Notes: generated by a model from the letters alone, not told the origin. DNA of 64,000 nt from Notospermus geniculatus (GCA_002633025.1 NMRB01000726.1:1-64000), one strand, 5' to 3'; numbered from the stretch's first letter, positions 39,101-48,727 are shown. A program made the numbers and translations.

Positions 39101-42100
39101 TTAAGATATTTGGTATTCATAGTTTTTAGGTCTGGAATAAGAAATTGGTATTCAGAGCTTTTAGGTCTGGAATTAAGGTATTGGTATTCTGAGTTTTTAG
39201 GTCTGGAATTAAGATATTGGTATTCGGATGTATTAATTCATAGGCATGCAATGTGTTGCAGACAATGACAGCCGGTCATTGAGTATGATCATATCGAAAA
39301 CTGCACAGCCATACCATGATCGTTATCAAACATCTGTTGAATTTCTATTCATTACATTACGAGGAGTTGATACGTCGTTACCGTGGCAAATATTAATTGG
39401 TTATAATTACAATTGAGATCTTTTTGATTTTGAAGAGCGCAGGCTTGAAAGTTAACCATCGATGTCCAATATCTGATCTTTTCCGTTTGTGGCTGTATAG
39501 AATATGAACAGCTGGTCATGATGTAGATGTATGTTGCAACTAATAGAATGGTGGTTAGACCTCCTTCCTAATGAAAATGATAACAAACATGAAACTGCAG
39601 TTACAATCATAAGCTGTGAACAGAACAAAACAGGCAACAGGGCAGGGCTGCTGACCTGAAGACAGAGAAACGTTGACAAACCCTCATAGATGGTTTGTCT
39701 TTCAACTAATACCATGGTATTGCTTTGCATTTGTTTTGTAACATCCCATAGACCCATCTCACTAATAAGTGATCATTACGACCGAATTAGGTTTTTTCCA
39801 AACCAAGTTATACTACCTAATTAGCCACCTCACCTCTTAATATAGTTCCTCTCATTTATAACATCACCTAATTACAAAACAAACGTCAAACGTGTGACGT
39901 CCTCACTCACCCCATCCACTTTTTTTAGCTCACGTACCATGATGACTGCCCACGTGACATCCCTAACGAATGCAATGTCTGCCGCCAAGTTGATTATTAG
40001 GCCTTGTTGACCTTGACTAGGTTAAAAACGTAAACCTAATGAGACAAAAACACCAATTCATGCCGAACAAAATTAGATTAATTTTCAAATTGATTGTTCT
40101 TGATGGTTATCTCTGCATGTGCGGATAGTGATATTACAGTTAATTGATTTGATAGAACTCCTTATTAACCTTTTTACGACTCACAGCATTTCAACATCCA
40201 AGAATCAGCACTGGTTTCACTTAGATTTACTGTAATGATGATAATATGAAGCTTCTCTACATTACTTTTCACTGTAATACAGTCTCAAAGCTCTTCACAT
40301 CATTACATCACTACCTCACCCGAAACCTTTCTGGGGAACTCAAGGAGCAGCTCATTCGGTGATCTCTTGATCCTTTCAGACCAGCTAAGAATACCAAGTG
40401 CAGGTGCAGATTCAGAGGGGTTTTTTNTGACCTTGACTAGGTTAAAAACGTAAACCTAATGAGACAAAAACACCAATTCATGCCGAACAAAATTAGATTA
40501 ATTTTCAAATTGATTGTTCTTGATGGTTATCTCTGCATGTGCGGATAGTGATATTACAGTTAATTGATTTGATAGAACTCCTTATTAACCTTTTTACGAC
40601 TCGCAGCATTTCAAAATCCAAGAATCAGCACTGGCTTCACTTACATTTACTGTAAATATAAAGTTTCTCTACACTTACATTTACTGTAATGATGATAATA
40701 AGCTTCTCTATTACTTTTCACTGTAATACAGTCTCAAAACGCTTTACATCATTACCACAACCTCATCAGAAACCTTTCTGGAGTACTCAAGGAGCAGCTC
40801 GTTCAGTGCTCTCTTGATCCTTTCAGACCAGGTAAGATTATACCAAGTGCAGGCGCGGATTCAGAGGGGGTTTGGGGGGTTGTCGTGACCCCCCTGCTCG
40901 CCATCACCAATTTTTTTTCAATAATTTGCAATGAAGCAAAAAAACATGAAAATAAAGTTTCTGCCTTGATACTATGCCAGGAAATCGCATCTACGGCCTT
41001 CTTAAGATTTCAAAATTTTCTAGCGGTGGCCCCCCCCCGAGACCCCCCATCGGCACAGGTACCTTTGGCGCCTGCCTGCAACGACCGCCTTCAGCAGCCC
41101 TGACCCTCCCTCGGCCAAAAATCCTGGATCCGCGCCTGAAGTGGTGACTTTGGCTAGGAATTGAATCTGTGACACTCGGTCTTGAGTCTGACACACAACC
41201 ACTGCACAACGGTGCTCCACTGTAGCTCCGCAAAGATAATTAGTGTAGCTTTGCAGTCAGCATCCACGTGTCCTACCTCCCATTGTGGCTCAGCATCTAC
41301 TGATTCAATTCTCTCCCCCCCTTGCTTGACGGCCATGAACCAAACGGGTCAATGCATCATCCCCACGTTACACATGCCATGACTAAAAGTCAATATCAGG
41401 AAAGAGGAGACAGGACGAAATGGTTGAAACAGACTCGATTTCAAGCCCGTCATCAAATTACCAACGTGGTGAATATCTCTACTGATCAGGGTGATACATT
41501 GATGACTTTGATCGAGATGTGGTTGGTTAACCCTCCTAACAGCAGAATGTATCACAACGTCAGGGCAAAGATCAGTCGAGCAATGGGGAACTTTACTGCA
41601 CTTAGAGACCGCCTGTTAGCGGTCCTGAAACGTCACCAAATTTGACGTCACAGACGTAGGTCACAGCCTCGTGTCATTATGGATGACATTGTGGCGTGCA
41701 CGTCTGGTGTACGACATCAAATTTCGTGACGTTCAAGGACCCCAAACTAGCAGTGGTATCTCATGCCAGTATGTATTTGTATTTTGTATTTGATTTTTCC
41801 GTCAGGGCTGACGCTATAGCATTATTGGCCCTGGTAAGTACGGAGGAGGCCATCATAGCTACTCATGTTCCTCACTTGGATGGGTCTTTTACTTGCCCTT
41901 GCAAAGACACAAAGCACAAGGCACCACGGCTACTGTCCGATGTGACGGACGTGAAGAGCTATGGGAATGAAATACCATACGGCCTGGGCTAGATTCGAAC
42001 CCGCGACCTGCCGCTGGCTAAAGCAGACGTGATAACCACTAGGCTATCAAGAATCCTCAAGGCTCTCACGTTGTTGCAGACAGATCAGTGAGAATGGTTT

Positions 42101-42873
42101 TATCTGCACCCGTGGTTATCACACTGAAAAGGCCTCAAACGAAGTAATCAATGTCCATACTTTTAGAACAAGCTGCTGTGCAGATAATTGGATCCAATTC
42201 CCCTTCCCCAAAACAGACCACTTGGCCTGAACAACAGCACATGTGGGGACAATCGCTAATTAATAAAAATTGGAATTAATTGTTCGTTCTCGTAACAGCT
42301 GTGCAAATGACAAATTACAATAGGTTAATGACTTTCTGCACATTGGAAATACAAAGGCCAAGTAATCATTTAAAGAGAAATGGCATTGACAAATAAAACG
42401 TGTGCTGGGCTTGCCACATAGCTATCAAACGTTAATTAAAATGGGATTAATTCAACTGGCTGCTGTAAGCCTAAGGTCTAGAGCCTAAGTTTCTGTATGA
42501 TGCGGTCTGGTACACATCAGTTCATAGCAGAATGGTGATTAAAACTAGATGTCAGAAAAATTCAATATTGAAATTGATATATGGGTGTGCAATTGATCAA
42601 AGTCAGTCTGGCAGTTTATCACTACTCTTTTGCTGATGTATTACATAACTTAAGGGAACCTTACCAAAATAGCCTCAAATCACACATTTTTAACAAAACT
42701 TGCCTTTTACTCTGAAAAAAATTTGCATTGTTGGTTTGATTTTAATAACTCACCATTGCCTTCGGCTGAATTGTTCACATTGGTATTGGACATTGCTCCT
42801 GAGAGTGGTATCTCCGACATGCTGTTGTCCAGGGAGTTGGGCCCATTGCTTTCCTCATCATTGTGTTCACCAT
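11602..42873 (-). CDS. ZFHX3/4: ZFHX3/ZFHX4 (zfh-2) orthologue, C-terminal 2,212 residues in seven exons
   Basis: A zinc-finger homeobox transcription factor. The vertebrate and fly relatives act in the nucleus in neuronal and muscle differentiation and patterning. The visible exons encode an acidic, Asn-rich segment, two C2H2 fingers, the large exon with 13 fingers and four homeodomains, a Pro/Gly/Met-rich linker and two terminal zinc-finger-like motifs. The four homeodomains match the ZFHX3/ZFHX4 arrangement. Every intron is phase 1 and every junction joins without a stop. The N-terminal exons with further fingers are expected upstream but were not found up to 64000, so the gene is incomplete here. 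Gaps between exons are 347 bp, 506 bp, 445 bp, 1.5 kb, 2.2 kb and 19.6 kb. Orthology to the family is firm; ZFHX3 versus ZFHX4 cannot be decided and may not apply in an invertebrate. Confidence 0.96.
12111..12457 (-). other. ZFHX intron between micro-exon and terminal exon
   Basis: A 347-bp intron with no further feature seen. Confidence 0.7.
12458..12502 (-). CDS. ZFHX3/4: ZFHX 45-nt micro-exon (probable, possibly cassette)
   Basis: The acceptor is cttctttgttttag (AG at 12504-12503) and the donor GTAGGT (GT at 12457-12456). In phase 1 it reads DDYRWQLLMQPPIFP with no stop, including the split Asp at its start. Entry and exit phases equal those of all neighbouring exons, so it can be included or skipped without breaking the frame. 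The Pro/Met/Phe composition suits the flanking linker. Support is splice signals plus phase only; I do not recall this peptide from a named family member. Confidence 0.7.
12503..13008 (-). other. ZFHX intron with a long but unsupported open frame
   Basis: A 506-bp intron. A 103-codon frame (12675-12986, minus) looks protein-like but has no acceptor in the right phase (see rejected items). Confidence 0.6.
13009..13188 (-). CDS. ZFHX3/4: ZFHX linker exon, Pro/Gly/Met/Phe-rich
   Basis: The acceptor is cttctcttattccag (AG at 13190-13189) and the donor GTAAGC (GT at 13008-13007). The exon is 180 nt, phase 1 in and out. It encodes KKKESTSVSEAAITPQ followed by a run with FMYPGGMPGFYPGMGLPFMQ. Vertebrate ZFHX3 has a comparable Pro/Phe/Gly-rich stretch at this place. 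Confidence 0.93.
13634..13759 (-). CDS. ZFHX3/4: ZFHX linker exon with a SUMO-type VKEEP motif
   Basis: The acceptor is cctctttgtcttcag (AG at 13761-13760) and the donor GTAAGT (GT at 13633-13632). The exon is 126 nt, phase 1 in and out. It encodes IPGLPAAAMAPGSSAFTEAL and then a basic, acidic-tailed KSRSRSTVKEEPKEDV. VKEE fits the SUMO acceptor consensus. Confidence 0.9.
13760..15266 (-). other. ZFHX intron, 1.5 kb
   Basis: No exon, repeat family or RNA gene recognised. Several attaat- and aattag-type homeodomain core sites occur near 14000-14300; the significance is unknown. Confidence 0.6.
15267..20513 (-). CDS. ZFHX3/4: ZFHX main exon: 13 C2H2 fingers and 4 homeodomains
   Basis: One 5,247-nt exon, phase 1 in and out; acceptor cttcttattacag, donor GTAGGC (GT at 15266-15265). 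Its first finger starts YRCHTCSSLF, upstream of position 20445. Homeodomains in protein order: HD1 17917-18096 (WFRN in the recognition helix), HD2 17206-17385, HD3 16459-16638 and HD4 15583-15762 (each WFQN). Eight more fingers precede the HD1 linker region. Then come CDRCGKTFSSIWVLKAH before HD1, two fingers between HD2 and HD3, one directly after HD3 and one after HD4. Linkers are rich in Pro, Ser, Thr and Gln. There is a CtBP-type PLDLS motif at 15985-15999 and SUMO consensus sites VKIE, IKVE and IKQE. The frame continues past the donor to 15205, which I read as intron. Confidence 0.97.
15583..15762 (-). other. ZFHX3/4: ZFHX homeodomain 4
   Basis: Contains QKRYRTQMTNLQVKVMKALF, TPTMAECEMLGREIGL and AKRVIQVWFQNARAKEKK. 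The last finger of this exon (CRFCNFSYSHKYSIQDH) follows about 20 residues later. Confidence 0.93.
16459..16638 (-). other. ZFHX3/4: ZFHX homeodomain 3
   Basis: Contains DKRLRTTILPEQLDYLYQ, NPSRKQLENIASEVGL and KKRVVQVWFQNTRARERK. It is followed at once by the finger KRCPFCRALFRAKSALESH, the same homeodomain-finger order as in ZFHX3. Confidence 0.93.
17206..17385 (-). other. ZFHX3/4: ZFHX homeodomain 2
   Basis: Contains NRTRFTDFQIKTLQEYF, YPKDDDLDHLSKMLNL and RVIVVWFQNARQKARK. Residue 50 is Gln and residue 51 is the invariant Asn. Confidence 0.93.
17917..18096 (-). other. ZFHX3/4: ZFHX homeodomain 1
   Basis: Sixty residues starting at QKRARTRINDEQLK and containing HFDINNSPSEEQI and KVIKHWFRNTLFKERQ. 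Position 50 of the homeodomain, the main base-contact residue in helix 3, is Arg instead of the usual Gln or Lys. This is also how I remember vertebrate ZFHX HD1. Confidence 0.93.
20514..22745 (-). other. ZFHX intron, 2.2 kb, with nested TIR element at its 5' end
   Basis: The intron lies between the main exon and the two-finger exon. A nested inverted-repeat element fills 22328-22731. The remainder is unremarkable AT-rich DNA. Confidence 0.75.
22328..22731. mobile_element. Nested TIR elements next to a ZFHX splice donor
   Basis: Outer ends: caaatgtgaccctccacaac at 22328 and its complement form ending gaagggtcacaaatg at 22731. Inner element about 22466-22679: arms of about 50 bp, left arm catttgtgacccggcacaac onwards through gagtcggaagtcgcacagaa, with the right arm its complement. 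Outer and inner termini are related, so one family member seems to have inserted into another. The outer end lies 14 bp from the donor GT at 22745. Confidence 0.8.
22746..23159 (-). CDS. ZFHX3/4: ZFHX exon with two C2H2 fingers
   Basis: The acceptor is ctctatcgttacag (AG at 23161-23160) and the donor GTAAGA (GT at 22745-22744). The exon is 414 nt, phase 1 in and out. Finger 1 is CPYCNYSSVNEMRIQAH followed by ITTQH. Finger 2 is CPLCQDGFKEKAKLERH followed by LAQSH. A low-complexity Ser/Pro/Asp tail follows. It corresponds to the CPYC and CPLC finger pair that precedes the SVSERHVYKY block in ZFHX3. Confidence 0.95.
23742..24019 (-). mobile_element. tRNA-derived SINE, copy 1, with 11-bp target-site duplication
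   Basis: Read on the minus strand, it starts near 24019 with a tRNA-like head: A box TAGCCAACTGG and B box GGTTCGAATCT. It continues through a unique body (with ggggcaagtaaaagacccc) and ends in a CAAATA-rich tail. The sequence agtgacatcaa flanks it perfectly at 23731-23741 and 24020-24030, the hallmark of LINE-driven retroposition. The head resembles a tRNA-Val or tRNA-Glu type D-arm. I do not recognise the family name. Confidence 0.9.
25000..28900. other. Intronic stretch without recognised features
   Basis: Part of the large ZFHX intron. Short open frames (for example 24988-25335 plus, 27792-28094 plus) show no recognisable domain or splice support. No repeats of note. Confidence 0.5.
29709..29815. 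mobile_element. Short TIR element (cagtggaacccctc type)
   Basis: The right end gaggggttccactgt is inverted relative to atagtgggacccttc at the left. Internal tcgaccacccctc repeats are inverted. The ends resemble the pogo/Tc1-type element at 48728-48872 (cagtggaacctctc). Confidence 0.55.
30539..30743. mobile_element. Harbinger-like MITE with TAA target duplication
   Basis: Terminal repeats of about 30 bp: agctgggtgtacatcgcact at the left, and agtgcgatgcacgcccggct at the right (its near complement). TAA flanks both ends, which fits the 3-bp TWA target of PIF/Harbinger elements. Interior inverted gatcagt motifs. It is non-coding. Confidence 0.75.
32929..32999. repeat. Perfect 71-bp palindrome (35-bp arms, 1-base centre)
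   Basis: The left arm starts tgtaaagcaatgcattatat and reaches the centre at 32964 (cctaaa-g-tttagg). The right arm is its exact complement to 32999. No loop remains, so it would extrude as an uninterrupted cruciform. Confidence 0.9.
33002..33030. repeat. Perfect 29-bp palindrome directly after the 71-bp one
   Basis: Arms atcttcagctttag and ctaaagctgaagat around a single G at 33016. Confidence 0.9.
34307..34436. mobile_element. hAT-like non-autonomous element, present in only one duplicate copy
   Basis: It begins CAGTTGCAGAGCCAGAGGGG and ends CCTGGATCCGCCCCTG. It is flanked by acaag at 34302-34306 and 34437-34441. The second copy of the duplication has an empty site reading ataag at 36118-36122, so the insertion and its 5-bp target duplication can be seen directly. 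Confidence 0.85.
35873..36034. mobile_element. Small TIR element, present only in the second duplicate copy
   Basis: The ends taggagctgtcag and ctgactgctccta form a 13-bp inverted repeat with one mismatch. The corresponding place in the first copy (about 34197-34215) lacks it. Target duplication unclear. Confidence 0.65.
37211..37338. mobile_element. Hairpin MITE, first of a pair
   Basis: Left arm gggtcgtattcataaagcgg, right arm ccgctttatgaatacgaccc. Inner arms with ggccggttccaac and ggaccggtctaagac. About 128 bp, nearly all stem. Confidence 0.85.
37343..37471. mobile_element. Hairpin MITE, second of a pair
   Basis: Same family as the element four bases to its left: ggggtcgaattcataaagcg at the start, ccgctttatgaatacgaccc at the end. 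The inner arms (cttaggccggttccaag and cttggaaccggcctaag) match perfectly. Confidence 0.85.
38953..39230. repeat. Minisatellite with a 36-bp unit
   Basis: About seven to eight copies of ggtctggaattaagatattg followed by gtattcagagcttttag. Units vary by single bases and one short deletion. The period is a multiple of three, which keeps a frame open by chance of period; there is no sign of a gene. Confidence 0.9.
40008..40867. repeat. Apparent 0.42-kb tandem duplication with an N at the junction (probable haplotype duplication)
   Basis: 40008-40426 is repeated from 40428, the single N lying at 40427. Both start tgaccttgactaggttaaaa. The first copy ends at the start of the transposon that is complete in the second copy (40850-41138), so the first contig seems to have broken in the repeat. 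Confidence 0.88.
40850..41138. mobile_element. hAT-like non-autonomous element with 5-bp target duplication
   Basis: The left end is CAGGCGCGGATTCAGAGGGG and the right end ATCCTGGATCCGCGCCTG. The pentamer aagtg flanks both sides (40845-40849 and 41139-41143). Long C runs near 41030. There is no transposase frame. Same terminal family as 34307-34436 and 1143-1516. Confidence 0.88.
41773..42056 (-). mobile_element. tRNA-derived SINE, copy 2
   Basis: Same family and orientation as 23742-24019, roughly 80 per cent alike by eye. On the minus strand the A box is TAGCCTAGTGG and the B box GGTTCGAATCT. The body (tggccctggtaagta, tcctcacttggatgg on the plus strand) and the CAAATA-type tail are shared. 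No clean target duplication was found, so it may be older. Confidence 0.85.
42754..42873 (-). CDS. ZFHX3/4: ZFHX exon, acidic Ser/Asn-rich segment
   Basis: The acceptor is tttctactttcag (AG at 42875-42874) and the donor GTGAGT (GT at 42753-42752). The exon is 120 nt, phase 1 in and out. It encodes GEHNDEESNGPNSLDN, then SMSEIPLSGAMSNTNVNNSA. There is no domain. It is accepted because splice sites and phase fit the next exon exactly, giving an Asp codon at the junction before MLEASN. This is the most upstream ZFHX exon I can support. Confidence 0.8.
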
Positions 42874-45800
42874 CTGAAAGTAGAAACAATAGAAACTTGA
42901 AGAACATGTCAGAAGTCGTGCATCAAAAACAATCTATAAGTCGCTATGGGTATTGGGAGTCATCAACAACACTTCCAGCCAATACGACCTTCGGTCTGTA
43001 CAAACGCATGCAGAATCATTGACTTGACCCTGAAAATAACGTCTGTCCCTCATTTCCAACGGGCGAAAAAAACTGACTGAAGGAAGGCAAATACCAGTGA
43101 ACTGCAGCACCCCGGCATGCCGGCAGCCACTCTCAGGAAGTAACGTCAATAAAGGAGAGAAAAATCGTCTTCTGTACACATCTGCGGGATATGTACGGAG
43201 CGGGGATTAATCGTACGCTATAAACCTGGTTGCTGTGAAATGGAGGACTGTGATTTTCCAGTGTGGGCAAGGAATGGCAGAGTAATTGAGATGAATAACA
43301 TTATGAAGCTAGTTATCACTGAAAGAAAAGCATCAAGACCTGCAGCAGATATATTCAGGGCATAATATATATAAGGAGAGCCCTGAATTAACATGTACTT
43401 TGAAGTTCTTGGTATCATCTTTGTGCCCTTTCATATATTTCCCCTGAAAAAGTGAACACTTTATTCTGTCCCAACTTATAAATTGTGTTGTACCCTAACA
43501 AAAATGCAGCATGTATAATGCATGATTGATGCATTAATGCAGCATGCCGAATCACTTTACTATTATAAGATCAAGAGAAACCTTCATGAGGTAAGAAACT
43601 GGTGCTGCTAATGGCCCTTTCCACAGGAAATCTAGGAGACTATGGTGTTGAAAAAAGGTGTACTTATCAATAATTACCACCATGAAGTCATAGAGTGGTA
43701 ATTAGAAGGTGGTAATGAGGGTTTCTGAGATCTTCTAGAAAACACCCACGAAACACACCAACACCTCCTGTGCAAAAAGTCATTAACGAATATTAGACCA
43801 CGTTGAGCTGCTGCTTAAATTTGTCAAAGTAGGTTATGTAAGGACTGGTAAAAAGACTATCGCTAAACAGTAAAACACCCACTTGATATTGGAAAGAATT
43901 CCTTGACTTCATTGCAGTCGGTACTGTTTTCCCATGAAATCAGCAAATGATTCATTTAAAATCTCAAGTTTTCCCAAATGTATCATGAGAAAAAACGCAT
44001 GATGACATCACACCGCAATATTGGCCGACAGCGTCAACACCTCTGACCATCCCCAATTCACACGTTTTCTACACACAAAGAACTCGGTGGGGAACGACGG
44101 CCATTTGTATGCAAGTGGGATTGCTCTGATTAAGACAAGACCTTTTGATTCACAGAGCGATAATGGCTGCTGCGCTCAAGACGGTAGCGCAACTGAGCGG
44201 AATCAATGTGACCCAAAAATGTGGCAAAATTTCACAAAAGGCTGACGAGAAATAAAGCCTTCCTCAGAGGTGCGTATCACATTACAGAAGAAAATATATC
44301 CGGACTGACTTCAAATGAGGATATTGAATACACTACAATGTACGTGATATTGGGTCAAGTAATGGTGGGACAGATGTTGCCTTGTTTCTTAACATGTACG
44401 TCTGTTTAATTCTGTGAATGTCTGCCTGATCAGGCAACGGTTGGGTAGCCCAAAACCAACTCAGTGGAAGATGTTTTGGTAATATTTTGAGAAGCGATAA
44501 ATGGCTATTATGTACATACACCGTAAAGCCATATTTTGTTTTTTTTTAGTGAAATATATGGTATTTCACATGAATGGTAATGCGGAAGCGTTCGTGACCA
44601 AAATGAGGTAGAGATGTAGATACGGGGAATTGACTATCGTTTCTGGTTTGCTTCCTTTGTGAATAAAGCAAGCAAAATTCAAGGCACGGACCAGAAATGT
44701 CCTCAAGGTTTGACTTGTGACATATCACTGATCAAAATTTTGTTCACATACGGCGAAAAGCCTTTTCTGAGGTGAAAAGCAAGTAGAAGCAATCACTGAT
44801 TACATGAAATGAACACCTGGTGGAACTGAACTCATCTAAAAACCAATCACAGAAAAAGGTCGACTGGAAAGCAATTGTTCCTTAATCATCGTTTTCATTA
44901 CTCGGTTACGTGTTCTATTACCATATCCATAACAATTATTATTATTGTCTTAAGCGGTTTTAGCGATTCGTACGTGCACGACACGGCATAACGAAATGGC
45001 AAGCTGCGAGTGTTGATTATGCGCAGATATAAATTGAAAGTGATCCCGCTAATTCTTTCGGATAACCGTCCGTGGATTCAGTGTTCCTAATAACTATGAT
45101 AAACACAATCGTGCCCGCTGTGCGAAAATGACAAGAATAATTAATATGCATGCACGACAAAAGGTATACGGGGCACTACACTGCGGGTGAGTCAACTCAA
45201 GATTGGCACGGGTGATATATGAATTTATAAAATGGCTGACCAGGCTTGCCCTAGAGGTCTCCGTGAAGAATATCGCTGGGAGAAATTGATCTCGGCAAGC
45301 TATTTACGTAATGGAGGAAGGTCGATAGGATGTAGAGAGTTGATGGGTGGTCATGACCTGGTATGCCAAGCCATTCATTACCGATTTTTTTTCAGGGGGT
45401 GACTTTTAAGATGCCTGACTGGTGTCGAGGCTATCCTATCTTATTTTTCACCAGATGGGTGATATATTTGATAATGCATCATCTGGCGGAAGGCGCAAGA
45501 CATGCGTGAANTATATGAACAATACTATCGAGGGACACTCTTAATTAGGCGAGATTTTTCTTTCGACGAATTTCTGCCAAGATAAAATATTTCGAGCGCG
45601 TTAGAAAATGAACATTTGGGCGCAGAGATGATTGCGAAGTCACGATATGTCTCTCATACATACTAAATCTAAATGGCTCCCAGTGCACATAAAAATGATG
45701 CATTAGCCCCTGTCCTATATGAATTCTCATCAAATTCTGCCCATTAATTATAGAATTTGACACCAGAGTAATTGGCAGTTTTTAATCATTTCTTATTAAT

Positions 45801-48233
45801 TTCATCTGGACTACATAAAACACATAAAATTCTGTATGATTTTAATGACCTGGATATTCAGTCCCTATAATTACATTACTGACTAATGACAAACTATATA
45901 CAGTCTGTCTCAAAAAAGTTTCATTGGATATTGAAATATAGTCCTATTACATAATCTTCCTACGCCACCAAAATAACCAAAGTTCTTTACTTGCTGCTTT
46001 TCTTTCTCATAGTTGCTCGTAGGCGGCACCACAAGATTTGAATGGAAGTTCATCATCAATTAACTGGGAAAATTTGTTATTCTGTATATTATTCCTTGGC
46101 AGTCGCGGAAGAATAGAATTTCAAACCCATGCCGTCAATGGTAGCAAATGAGTTAAATAACAACAAATGTAACTGGGCGGGTAATTCTAAATAAGATTTC
46201 AAAACAGTGAAATAGTTCCATTACAGGCATCAGATTCGCGTAATTTTAAGATTCTAAACGACAGCGGCCAACTTCCTATTTCAACGAACCACATCAACTT
46301 AAAAAGCAACGAGACAAAAGAATCCAAAAAAGCAGCACATTGCAGACAACGCCGAGCCTCAAGAAACCTCGTGTCATTCTTCTGGCATAAATTGGACCAT
46401 AATTCGCCCGCCGATACGCAGAATCCTGGCAGAGATCAAAGGTGCCCCGACAAAGCTACTTCCTACGCTTGAGAGTGACACCAGCAGCCCGTATTGAGCG
46501 GAATATGGGATGACATCGCCAGGGCTTTTGTGTCGTGTCAAGTTAAATCACAGCAAAGCACATACAACGAAGGCCAATATATCAACTTTACTATGACCAA
46601 AATGACTGTATATCACCATTGTATGCTACTGCAGAACCTGTGAGCCACGCTTCTCTAAATTCTACAAGATTTTTGTTTTCACAGCATGAAATCATACTAT
46701 ACCAGGGATAGTGACTAGGCCTAGTGTCCATCAACTGGTGTTTGAGACCAAAAAAGCCTTAAAACTGACATCAGCTGGTACATCAACGACATTTTTATGA
46801 TCTTATAATCAAGGCTTATAACATTCCAGTATAAGGGCCTACTTCTTCAGACTTTCAAATTTCTGATCCAATTCTGTGAGAGCCCCTGCTCCATCAACAT
46901 CCATCTAACTTCCGTAAGTTACGAATTGCATAGCCAGTACCCCGAGAGGCCCGTTACGATCATTAACATGTAAAAAATATTACCAGACACACAGACAGCC
47001 CTTATGAATATTCAACATCATGTGCAAACCATGTACATAGATTCGCTCAAATATTAGTATTGGTGGTTATCTTCTGTATCTGCGTTAAGCCGGGACGGGA
47101 CGAGACACGATGATGACGTTCGCATCATGGGACAGAGCAGGATGATTGATTTGCCGAGGGTGGGCCGCATCCTGATATGTCGCAGTGCAGAGCGACTGGA
47201 GTATCTCAGTCAATTGAAAATAGAGGGCTCTCAAACGGCCAGTTTTTTCCAAAGCCCCAAATCCTCACCAGAAGTTGCTCCTAAATTGAAGTGAAATATA
47301 TGAATGTCATTGCAAGATTAGATCCTTTTGGCTGGATTCTACTTCAATTGCAATATAGTTTAACCCAGTCTCAGTAAATGCAGTAGGCCTATGCAAGCAG
47401 AAAACAACTGCACATTTGCACAAAAGTATTTCTTAGACTGTAGAAAAACATGACCAACAATGCAGAGGTCCTTTTAATGTTCGTAGGCCCTAATTGAACC
47501 TTCCCTTAATTACCTGTGTGCTAACACCATTGACATTTTTAGATCAAAAGATCAAAGCCATTTTTTCTCTCCAAGGAATGGGGACCCTTGCCCACTGCCT
47601 CAATAGGTGTCACCAGTGGTTAAAACTATTGACATGAAACTGACATCCCGGTCCTGATCAATTTCGCACACAAAAGGCGTCCATTGTATAGGACCTGGTT
47701 TCGTGTGCTGCCCTCTATTGTAGCTAGGATCGCCATTCAAACAAAAGCTATCCTGAGCATGAAAGATCAACTACTTACTACTTAAACTTTTCATGGGGAG
47801 AGGTCACGAAATAAGAGATTATCCGAAAACTGAAAAACACAGGTAATTCCCCAAACCACCAACTACTCTCCTCCAATTCGGCAATCCCATTGATACTGAT
47901 GAAGATACACGTACTTTCAGTTCCAACACAGTCACTGATCTCCTTCTACACAACTCATCTTCACTTGGTCCATAGCAGCAGCAATCTTCACAAAAAAACT
48001 AATTAATGAAAAAGATCACCCAAAATTGCCTTATTCTGGCCAGGAAATACCAAGACAAACTTGAACGACAATGAGTCTAATTATAACTCTAATCACCCGT
48101 GATTACATCGACATTGAAAGAAGGGTACCAATCCAGACTGATGCCAAAATATGCTAATGGGGGTTTAGTTTGAGCCAAATTAAACCCCTTATTGTTATGT
48201 AGGGTCCGGTCCAATGGGCTAGTTACTATACAC

Positions 48234-48273
48234 TTGGAGGAATTATATACTGTCAGTATAATTCCTCCAAGCT
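48234..48273. repeat. Short palindrome of the cttggaggaattata type
   Basis: Arms cttggaggaattata and tataattcctccaag around a loop of about ten bases. It matches 9261-9298 and 1634-1654. Confidence 0.75.
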
Positions 48274-48727
48274 ATACATTACTGTACATTTCGCCCCTGC
48301 TGGGACAAAAGTGCCACAGACTAATTACTTTGGCGACCATTGTGCCAAAAATGGCCAAAGTTTAATCCAAAAAAGTCATTTGTCTTGTGACAAGTTGGAC
48401 GTATTGTTTGTCCTAGGGTTTACATGAGCAGCATAGCTATTTGGGACTGTCCAGTGATTGCCATGGCCGAAGTGTTGTAGAGCAGGAAGACAAAGTGTTT
48501 GAATCAGAAAGGTTCTGTTTTACAAAGGAGAACAACAAGATAAGCTTCTCTATGTAATTTTGTCTAAGCATGCCATCCACCCAGAAACAGCTTTAGAGCC
48601 AGTTTGTCAAAGTACAGGGGAAGACATCCTTCCCAAAATGACGAGATTTTGATACACTGAGATTTTGATACACTGACCGAAATATTTCCTTGGGAGAACT
48701 ACAGAGAACACTCAGAAAAAAACAAAT

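Larger units (their letters stand above)
23160..42753 (-). other. Large ZFHX intron (19.6 kb)
   Basis: Phase-1 intron between the acidic exon and the two-finger exon. It holds two SINE copies, MITEs, perfect palindromes, a 36-bp minisatellite and two assembly-type duplications. Long introns of developmental regulators often carry enhancers. TAAT-rich patches occur (for example 29180-29340, 37900-38300, 39780-39860), but conservation cannot be tested here. Confidence 0.8.

Noticed and set aside
38896-39268. Repetitive peptides encoded across the 36-bp minisatellite
   Set aside because: The open frames follow from the repeat period; no start context, splice sites or similarity to a protein family.
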